NCBI GenBank assembly: GCA_937877685.1
Contig: CALFGU010000122.1
Location: forward strand, 1 to 9,568
Source of the DNA: an uncultured Prevotella sp.
GTDB lineage: Bacteria > Bacteroidota > Bacteroidia > Bacteroidales > Bacteroidaceae
Reading direction: 5' to 3'
DNA length: 9,568 nucleotides
The position numbers and the translations under genes are program-made. Below, piece by piece: positions 4,160-9,568 of this stretch (position 1 is the first letter of the stretch; each line of letters begins with the position of its first letter). The notes under the pieces are model-generated. The model did no database searches, was not told where the DNA came from, and saw only the letters and a program-made list of their open reading frames with translations.

Positions 4160-6625
4160 TTATCTAAGTTTTGCACCGAGTTGCTTTTCAAGATTCTGAA
4201 CAATCTTCTGCATAATATTGTCAGTCTGCTTATCGTTCATAGTCTTGTCTTCATCCTGGAGGGTGAGGTTGATGGCATAAGACTTCTTGCCTGCTTCAAG
4301 GTTCTTGCCTTCGTACACGTCAAAGAGTTCTACCTTCTTGAGGAGTTTCTTATCGGCAGCGAAGCACACCTTTTCAATTTCGGCGAAAGTCACTTGCTTG
4401 TCAACGAGCAAGGCAAGGTCGCGGCTTACTGCGGGGAACTTACTGATCTCCTTGAAACTTACCTTTGCGCCACGCACCTTTGAAGTGAGGAGGGTCCAGT
4501 TGAGGTCGGCGTAATAAACTTCCTGCTCAATGTCAAACGCAGCGAGGATTGCCTTCTTCACAAGACCGAGTTCGAGGTACACCTTTCCGTTGCGGTCCTT
4601 CACTACGATAGACTTCGAGAAAATGTCGTTCTCACCGTTCTCAATGAGCAAACCGCCCATGGGGAGACCGATGCGCACAAGGATATTCATCACGTATGCC
4701 TTAAGTTCGTAGAATGAAGACTCTTCATTAGGATGTGCCCAAGAACCTTCCACACGCTTACCCGTCACCCAAAGTCCGAGGCGCTGGTCTTCGCTATACG
4801 CTGAGAGCACCTTTTCGGGGTTGCGCTTGCCTTCGTTGAAGTAGTAGCAGTTACCAAATTCAAAGAGGCGGAGGTTAGCATTACGGCGGTTCACATTGTG
4901 ACGCACTACTTCAAGACCACCAAAGAGGAGCGACTGACGCATTACGTTAAGGTCAGAACTGAGGGGGTTCATGAGGCGCACAAGATTTTCTGACTTGTAC
5001 GTCTGAAGTCCGTCGTAGTAAGCTTCGCGTGTCAACGAGTTATTCAAGATTTCGTTGAAACCACAACCTACGAGTTGTTCACTCACGAGGTTTTCCAACT
5101 TGTATGCAGCATCCACATTGCCCTTAATTGTCAAACTTGACTTCACGGCAGAGGGGATTTCCACATTATTATATCCGTAGATGCGGAGAACATCTTCCAC
5201 CACGTCGGGAGCACGCTGTACGTCCACACGGTAAGCTGGAACTTCAAGCGAGAGACCTTCAGCAGTTTCAGCAACAATCTTCATTTCCAAAGAAGTGAGG
5301 ATTTCCTTTACCACATCACTACCGATGTTCTTACCGATAAGGCTGTAGATATAGTCATAAGTAACATCTACCGAGAACTTCTTCACCAATTCGGGTGCTT
5401 CAACATCTACGATTTCCATAGAAATTTCACCACCAGCGAGTTCCTTAATCAACTGCGCAGCACGCTTGAGGGCATAGATTTGTCCATCGGGGTCGATACC
5501 GCGTTCGAAGCGGAAAGAAGCATCTGTCTGAAGTCCGTGACGGCGTGCGCTCTTGCGAATCCATGTGGGATGGAAGTAAGCACTTTCGATAAGCACGTTC
5601 TTTGTAGTTTCATACGTACCTGAACCCTTACCACCAAATACACCTGCGATACACATAGGTGCTACAGCATTGCAGATAGCGAGGTCGCGGTCAGAAAGTT
5701 TGTGTTCTACACCATCAAGCGTAACGAAGGGAGTTCCTTCGGGCATAGACTTCACAACCACCTTACCACCTTCAATCATATCTGCATCGAAGCAGTGGAG
5801 GGGCTGACCGTATGCCATCATAATATAATTAGTGATGTCCACAATATTATTGATGGGACGGAGACCGATAATTTCGAGTTTCTCCTTCAACCATTCGGGA
5901 CTTTCCTTTACTTCTACACCACTGATGGTTACGGCGCAGTAGCGGGGACATGCTTCTGTGTTTTCAACTTCAATAGCGATGGGCAAGTTAGTGTTATCTA
6001 CCTTGAAGTCATCAACAGAAGGACGGTGCAACTTGGTTTCGTAACCGTTGCGAACGAGCCACGCATAAAGGTCGCGTGCTACCCCCCAGTGAGAACAAGC
6101 ATCTGCGCGGTTGGGGGTAATATCCACTTCGATGAGCCAGTCGCTCTGGATGTTGAAATAGTCTGCCGCCTTCATACCAACGGGCGTATCTTCGGGGAGA
6201 ACGATAATGCCGTCGTGGCTTGTGCCCACACCGATTTCATCTTCTGCACAAATCATACCGAGACTTTCAACGCCACGAAGTTTTGAGCGCTTAATCGTAA
6301 AGCATTCGTCGCCAGAGTAGAGCTTTGTGCCTAACGTAGCTACGATTACCTTCTGACCTGCATCTACATTTGCAGCACCGCAAACGATTTGTACGGGTTC
6401 GCCCTGACCAAGATCTACTTGACAGATGTGCATATGGTCAGAATTGGGGTGCACTTCCATGCTGAGAACATGACCTACAACGAGACCTTCGAGTCCACCC
6501 TTAATTGCCTGAACTTCTTCCACGCCACCAACTTCCAAACCAATAGAAGTGAGCGCTACGGCAATTTCTTCTGCTGAGAGGTTTACGTCAACGTATTCCT
6601 TCAGCCACTTATAACTGATGTTCAT
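4160..6625 (-). CDS. pheT: Phenylalanine--tRNA ligase beta subunit
   Basis: PheT, 821 residues, forms the alpha2-beta2 enzyme with PheS and attaches phenylalanine to tRNA-Phe in the cytoplasm. Domains in order: the N-terminal module starting MNISYKWLKEYVDVNL; a tRNA-binding OB fold (about 43-155, with HPNSDHMHICQVDLG at 59-73 and VCGAANV at 81-87); the B3/B4 editing domain (about 215-400, with RPINNIVDITNYIMMAYGQP at 256-275 and FRFERGIDPD at 371-380); B5 (about 413-490, with VPAYRVDVQRAPDVVEDVLR at 462-481); the catalytic-like core (about 500-710); and the C-terminal anticodon-binding FDX-ACB domain (about 725-821, with FPAVSRDLALLVD at 730-742). The ATG at 6625-6623 matches the family N-terminus; the open frame continues upstream only as repeat-derived and antisense-frame sequence. 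pheS is not adjacent, as is common in Bacteroidota. Length is normal and no break is seen. Confidence 0.97.
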   Translation of the reverse strand: MNISYKWLKEYVDVNLSAEEIAVALTSIGLEVGGVEEVQAIKGGLEGLVVGHVLSMEVHPNSDHMHICQVDLGQGEPVQIVCGAANVDAGQKVIVATLGTKLYSGDECFTIKRSKLRGVESLGMICAEDEIGVGTSHDGIIVLPEDTPVGMKAADYFNIQSDWLIEVDITPNRADACSHWGVARDLYAWLVRNGYETKLHRPSVDDFKVDNTNLPIAIEVENTEACPRYCAVTISGVEVKESPEWLKEKLEIIGLRPINNIVDITNYIMMAYGQPLHCFDADMIEGGKVVVKSMPEGTPFVTLDGVEHKLSDRDLAICNAVAPMCIAGVFGGKGSGTYETTKNVLIESAYFHPTWIRKSARRHGLQTDASFRFERGIDPDGQIYALKRAAQLIKELAGGEISMEIVDVEAPELVKKFSVDVTYDYIYSLIGKNIGSDVVKEILTSLEMKIVAETAEGLSLEVPAYRVDVQRAPDVVEDVLRIYGYNNVEIPSAVKSSLTIKGNVDAAYKLENLVSEQLVGCGFNEILNNSLTREAYYDGLQTYKSENLVRLMNPLSSDLNVMRQSLLFGGLEVVRHNVNRRNANLRLFEFGNCYYFNEGKRNPEKVLSAYSEDQRLGLWVTGKRVEGSWAHPNEESSFYELKAYVMNILVRIGLPMGGLLIENGENDIFSKSIVVKDRNGKVYLELGLVKKAILAAFDIEQEVYYADLNWTLLTSKVRGAKVSFKEISKFPAVSRDLALLVDKQVTFAEIEKVCFAADKKLLKKVELFDVYEGKNLEAGKKSYAINLTLQDEDKTMNDKQTDNIMQKIVQNLEKQLGAKLR

Positions 6626-6628
6626 AAA

Positions 6629-6667
6629 TTTTAGGTTATCAGGTTTGAGGTTTTGAGGTTTTAAGGT
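6629..6667 (-). repeat. Degenerate 7-8 bp tandem repeat (ACCTNAAA) before pheT
   Basis: On the minus strand five adjacent units read ACCTTAAA, ACCTCAAA, ACCTCAA, ACCTGATA and ACCTAAAA, ending four bases before the pheT ATG. The array therefore forms the last part of the pheT 5' leader. It provides no Shine-Dalgarno-like sequence. Further ACCTT/AAGGT elements lie just upstream and continue into the end of the DUF21-CBS gene, so the repeat-rich patch is larger than the clean array. Confidence 0.7.
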
Positions 6668-6697
6668 TGCTGCGCACCGCAAGGTTCTTGTAACCTT
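6667..6697. repeat. Inverted-repeat patch between DUF21-CBS gene and pheT
   Basis: Two small dyads lie side by side: TTGC (6667-6670) with GCAA (6679-6682) around a core containing the palindrome TGCGCA, and AAGGTT (6681-6686) with AACCTT (6692-6697) around a 5 nt loop. Neither is followed by a T-tract, so a terminator is unlikely. They fall in the 97 bp gap between two co-directed genes. Confidence 0.4.
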
Positions 6698-6725
6698 CGA
6701 GCAAAACAATCTAATAACCGTAACC

Positions 6726-7826
6726 TTATTGTTTGTTACTTTCAAGTTGTTGTTCTTCAGCAGGAGTCTCTTCACTCTCAGTCTCCCACTCCTCTTCATC
6801 TTCCTCCTGCATACGTTGCCACTTCTCACGTGCCAACTCCTGCATGTCCGCCACGGTATCCTTTTCGTCAACGATTTCGTAACCGAGCATGGTTTCAATC
6901 ACGTCTTCCATAGTTACGATACCGCGCATGCAACCGTATTCGTCAAAAATTACAGAGATGTGCTCCTTCTTGGCGAGCATCATTTCCCAGATTTCAGAAA
7001 CGGAGGTCGATTCTTCAAACTTCAAGATGGGGCGCACGATTTCTGCGAGGCGCATGGAGAACTTATCTTCGGTTAATTTCTCAAGCACCGTCTGACGGAG
7101 CACATAGCCCGTAATGTAATTGTCATCCTCTTCGTAAACAGGGATACGTGAATACGTGCTAAATTCTTTTTCAAGATAGAATTCCTTCAGCGTCATCTGC
7201 TCATCCGCACTCGCCACAACCACACTGGGGGTCATAATCTCATGAGCCGTAATGCTGTCCAGGCGAAGGAGATTTTGAATCATGCGGTTCTCTTCAGTTT
7301 CAAACACACCCTCTTCTGCACCCACCTTTACCATGGCAGAAACTTCGTCGCGACTCACGCTAACAGGTTGTTCACTGCCCGAGAAGATTTTCATGATGTA
7401 TTCCGAGAGCACCACAAGAGGATAAGAAATTATCACCATGCCACGAATCACAAAGGCCGCGGGACATGCCAAAGAGCGCCAATAGCGCGCACCAATGCTC
7501 TTGGGGATAATTTCAGAGAACACCAAAATCAAGATGGTAAGTACTGCCGAAATGACTCCGAAATACTCGGCACCAAAAACCTTTGTAGCTTCCGCACCTA
7601 CACCTGCCGCACCAATTGTGTGGGCAATCGTGTTCAAACAAAGGATAGCAGAAATTGGACGGTCAATATTTTCCTTAAGTTTCTTAAGCAACTTAGCACC
7701 ACTGGCATTCTCATCTTCCTTCATCGTCACAAATGACGTCGGTGTAGAAAGCAAAACAGCCTCAAGAATCGAGCAAGTAAAGGATATTGCTATTGCAATT
7801 GTAAAGTATAAAATTACTAGACCCAT
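6726..7826 (-). CDS. DUF21 (CNNM) and CBS-pair membrane protein, CorC/hemolysin-like family
   Basis: A polytopic membrane protein of 366 residues. The DUF21/CNNM transmembrane domain covers about 1-150, with hydrophobic segments near 3-24, 56-76, 88-106 and 120-143 and the conserved FSEIIPKSIGARY (103-115). A linker (about 158-190, EEGVFETEENRMIQNLLRLD) leads into two CBS motifs (about 195-320): EIMTPSVVVAS (196-206), YSRIPVYEEDDNYITGYV (225-242) and ISVIFDEYGCMRGIVTMEDV (290-309). The tail from about 335 is strongly acidic (EEDEEEWETESEE) and low-complexity; the C-terminal CorC_HlyC domain of larger relatives is missing. Relatives bind adenine nucleotides and are linked to magnesium or other divalent cation transport; the old hemolysin label is poorly supported. 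It is the first gene of the pheT-yebC unit, 77 bp from divergent dnaG. The ATG at 7826 opens directly into the first helix. Confidence 0.9.
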   Translation of the reverse strand: MGLVILYFTIAIAISFTCSILEAVLLSTPTSFVTMKEDENASGAKLLKKLKENIDRPISAILCLNTIAHTIGAAGVGAEATKVFGAEYFGVISAVLTILILVFSEIIPKSIGARYWRSLACPAAFVIRGMVIISYPLVVLSEYIMKIFSGSEQPVSVSRDEVSAMVKVGAEEGVFETEENRMIQNLLRLDSITAHEIMTPSVVVASADEQMTLKEFYLEKEFSTYSRIPVYEEDDNYITGYVLRQTVLEKLTEDKFSMRLAEIVRPILKFEESTSVSEIWEMMLAKKEHISVIFDEYGCMRGIVTMEDVIETMLGYEIVDEKDTVADMQELAREKWQRMQEEDEEEWETESEETPAEEQQLESNKQ

Positions 7827-7861
7827 TAAGTTAAGTATATAGTTTAGTTCTTTTTAGGGCG

Positions 7862-7869
7862 CAAAGATA
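7862..7869 (-). promoter_or_regulatory. Promoter -7 box for the DUF21-CBS/pheT/yebC operon
   Basis: On the minus strand the sequence reads TATCTTTG, an exact TAnnTTTG match followed by C, giving the TATCTTTGC form common at Bacteroidota promoters. It is 35 nt upstream of the DUF21-CBS ATG, for a leader of about 30 nt. No confident -33 element is seen. Confidence 0.6.
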
Positions 7870-7890
7870 CACATTTTTATAATAATATGC

Positions 7891-7898
7891 TAATTTTG
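7891..7898 (+). promoter_or_regulatory. Promoter -7 box for dnaG
   Basis: TAATTTTG matches TAnnTTTG exactly. It ends only 5 nt before the dnaG ATG at 7904, so the expected transcription start would fall on or next to the start codon. If used, the dnaG message would be leaderless or nearly so. It lies 21 bp from the oppositely facing -7 box at 7862-7869. Confidence 0.48.
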
Positions 7899-7903
7899 CA
7901 CGT

Positions 7904-9568
7904 ATGATTGATAGGATTACCATAGATAAAATTCGCTCGGCGGCTAATATTTACGACATTGTCAAGGAGTTTGTGACGCTTAAGAAAGCTGGCGCAAACT
8001 TCAAGGGATTGTGTCCGTTCCACGACGAAAAGACGCCCTCGTTCATCGTAAGCCCTTCGAAGCAACTCTTCAAGTGCTTCTCATGTGGCGAAGGTGGCGA
8101 TGCCGTAGGCTTCATCATGAAGCACGAACAGATGACCTACCCCGAGGCTCTGAAGTGGATTGCAAAGCGTTACGGCATTGAGGTCAGAGAAAAGGAAGAG
8201 ACGGAGGAAGAGAAGAAGGAGTCGTCAGAGCGCGAAGCAATGTTTGCCGCCAATCAGTGGGCGCGCGACTATTTTACCGACACACTTTACAACAATGTGG
8301 AGGGTGTCGCCATCGGTATGGCTTATTTCCGCGCCCGTGGTTTTCGCGATGACATCATCAAGAAATTCCAGTTGGGTTTCTGCTTGCCCGAACGCGACGC
8401 TATGGCACAGGCGGCACTCAAGCGCGGTTATGCTGAAGAATATTTGGTGAAAACGGGACTCTGCGTCAAGACGGAGGACGGCAAACTCCTTGACCGCTAT
8501 CACGGACGCGTTATCTTCCCCGTGCATACCATTTCCGGTCGCGTCGTTGCCTTTGGCGGACGCGTCTTGAACACGGAGAAGCAGAAGAATGTCGGCAAGT
8601 ACGTCAACTCTCCCGAATCTTCCATTTACAATAAGAGCCATGAACTCTACGGCCTCTACTTGGCAAAACACGCTATCACGAAGCACGACCGCTGTTTCCT
8701 TGTGGAAGGTTACACCGACGTTATCTCCATGCACCAAGCGGGAATCGAAAATGTCGTTTCCAGTTCGGGTACTTCGCTTACCATTGGGCAAATCCGCCTG
8801 CTCCGACGCTTTACGCACAACATCACTCTCCTCTACGACGGTGACGCAGCCGGCATCAAGGCTTCGCTTCGCGGTATCGACTTGCTCCTTGCCGAAGGGA
8901 TGAATATCAAGGTAGTTTTACTCCCAGAGGGAGAAGACCCCGACAGTTTTGCTCGCAACAACAATGCTCAGAAATATTGGGAGTACATTGAGGCACACCA
9001 GACGGACTTTATCCGTTTCAAGACCAACCTCCTTTTGAAGGATGCCGAGAGCGACCCTCAAAAACGTTCGGAAGTCATTCGTGACATTGTGAACAGCATA
9101 GCCGTGATTCCCGATCGCATTGTGCGTCAAACCTACATCTCACAATGTGCCGAACAAGTGAAGATGGAGGAACGCATTATTGCTGCTGAGGTGGGCAAAC
9201 AGATGCATGAGAATAACGGTCAAAGGGGAACGGAAAACGGAGAACGAGGAACGGAGAACGGGGAAAGTTCAACGAACAACGGTTCTCAACAATCCTCGCC
9301 AGCCAACACCATTCTCCGCGGAATGGCAGACAGTAGTCAGAAGGAGTTTGAGTTAGTCAAAGCCATCATTCGCCACGGGTCGGCATTCCTTTTCACCGAG
9401 CAATCAGAAGATGGCGAAAAGACGGATTGGACCGTTGCTAATTACATCGCCGCTGACCTTGAAGCAGACGGCATTTCCCTACAAACGCCCCTCTATGCAC
9501 AGATTCTTAGCGAAGCTTTACCTCTGACGGATACGGAAGAAAATATAACCGCCATCTGCCGTGTCATG
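7904..9568 (+). CDS. dnaG: DNA primase DnaG, partial at the right edge
   Basis: The first 555 residues of DnaG, open to the window end. Primase makes RNA primers at the replication fork, working with the DnaB helicase. The CHC2 zinc-binding domain (about 1-100) has ligands C37, H40, C58 and C61 in CPFH and CFSC, with KTPSF (43-47) between them. The polymerase domain (about 110-430) includes GRVIFPVH (201-208), VAFGGR (215-220), YVNSPESSIYNKSHELYG (233-250), and the TOPRIM residues EGYTD (268-272), YDGDAAG (311-317) and EDPDS (344-348). All key acidic residues are present. Residues 436-466 are a low-complexity linker containing the heptapeptide RGTENGE twice. After it begins the C-terminal helicase-binding region, cut off here; family members in Bacteroidota have about 650-700 residues. 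The ATG at 7904 gives the conserved start MIDRITIDKIRSAANI; no Shine-Dalgarno sequence is visible. Confidence 0.96.
   Translation, partial: MIDRITIDKIRSAANIYDIVKEFVTLKKAGANFKGLCPFHDEKTPSFIVSPSKQLFKCFSCGEGGDAVGFIMKHEQMTYPEALKWIAKRYGIEVREKEETEEEKKESSEREAMFAANQWARDYFTDTLYNNVEGVAIGMAYFRARGFRDDIIKKFQLGFCLPERDAMAQAALKRGYAEEYLVKTGLCVKTEDGKLLDRYHGRVIFPVHTISGRVVAFGGRVLNTEKQKNVGKYVNSPESSIYNKSHELYGLYLAKHAITKHDRCFLVEGYTDVISMHQAGIENVVSSSGTSLTIGQIRLLRRFTHNITLLYDGDAAGIKASLRGIDLLLAEGMNIKVVLLPEGEDPDSFARNNNAQKYWEYIEAHQTDFIRFKTNLLLKDAESDPQKRSEVIRDIVNSIAVIPDRIVRQTYISQCAEQVKMEERIIAAEVGKQMHENNGQRGTENGERGTENGESSTNNGSQQSSPANTILRGMADSSQKEFELVKAIIRHGSAFLFTEQSEDGEKTDWTVANYIAADLEADGISLQTPLYAQILSEALPLTDTEENITAICRVM
9224..9265 (+). 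repeat. In-frame 21 bp tandem duplication within dnaG
   Basis: Two 21 bp units (9224-9244 and 9245-9265) each encode RGTENGE, differing at a few bases, and are built from shorter GGAACGGA/GGAGAACG elements. The flanks are also rich in N, G, S and Q codons. The patch keeps the dnaG frame and lies in the linker between the polymerase and C-terminal domains, where length changes should be tolerated. Confidence 0.75.

Noticed and set aside
5702..6286. A long plus-strand open frame antisense to pheT
   Set aside because: pheT is clearly coding on the other strand with all its domains; the antisense frame is a by-product of its codon use.
6667..6697. A terminator between the DUF21-CBS gene and pheT
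   Set aside because: The dyads are short and no T-tract follows on the minus strand, so the genes are more likely co-transcribed.
6626..6898. An in-frame upstream extension of pheT adding 91 residues
   Set aside because: It lies in an alternate frame of the DUF21-CBS gene end and the ACCTNAAA repeat patch, and its sequence is arginine- and lysine-rich without family similarity. The PheT N-terminus MNISYKW starts at 6625.
7242..7736. A 164-codon plus-strand open frame antisense to the DUF21-CBS gene
   Set aside because: The minus strand encodes clear DUF21 and CBS motifs over the same stretch; the antisense peptide is not recognisable.
8225..8818. A long minus-strand open frame inside dnaG
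   Set aside because: It is antisense to conserved primase catalytic motifs and shows no features of its own.
9224..9265. CRISPR-like or variable-number array in dnaG
   Set aside because: There are only two adjacent units with no spacers, in frame and coding, so this is a simple tandem duplication.

Overview
The window looks like an ordinary chromosomal stretch from a Bacteroidales bacterium, most likely Prevotella or a close relative. Three things point there. The aldolase tail, PheT and DnaG read like Bacteroidota proteins. Several promoter candidates match the Bacteroidota -7 box TAnnTTTG, and start codons lack strong Shine-Dalgarno sequences. pheT stands apart from pheS. The genus is an inference from sequence style, not from a search.

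Layout from left to right. (1) 3-179 (+): the C-terminal end of a class II fructose-bisphosphate aldolase, followed by a hairpin terminator. (2) About 180-520: no convincing gene; it holds the terminator, a short array of 12-13 bp imperfect direct repeats and an inverted repeat. (3) 521-1206 (-): a two-gene unit of a CD225/dispanin-like membrane protein and a DUF2752 membrane protein that overlap by 10 nt. (4) 1207-1468: a divergent intergenic region with one promoter candidate facing each way and a short dyad. (5) 1469-2560 (+): an ECF sigma factor and a four-helix membrane protein 12 nt downstream, which is a candidate non-classical regulator of it, ending in a strong hairpin terminator. (6) 2651-3265 (-): a solo LUD-domain (LutC/YkgG-like) protein, convergent with the sigma unit. 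(7) 3398-7826 (-): a probable operon in transcription order of a DUF21-CBS membrane protein, pheT and a YebC/TACO1 family protein, closed by a long hairpin. (8) 7904-9568 (+): dnaG primase, cut by the window end, divergent from the DUF21-CBS operon across 77 bp that carries back-to-back -7 boxes.

Most of the window is housekeeping: glycolysis, phenylalanyl-tRNA charging, a translation-associated factor, replication priming, and a CNNM/CorC-like membrane protein. The less understood parts are the dispanin-DUF2752 pair, the sigma factor with its membrane partner, and two simple-sequence repeat patches. One patch lies between the DUF21-CBS gene and pheT. The other is inside dnaG, in a linker before its C-terminal domain. 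I found no CRISPR array, no complete insertion sequence, no rRNA or tRNA gene and no clear new defence or mobile system.
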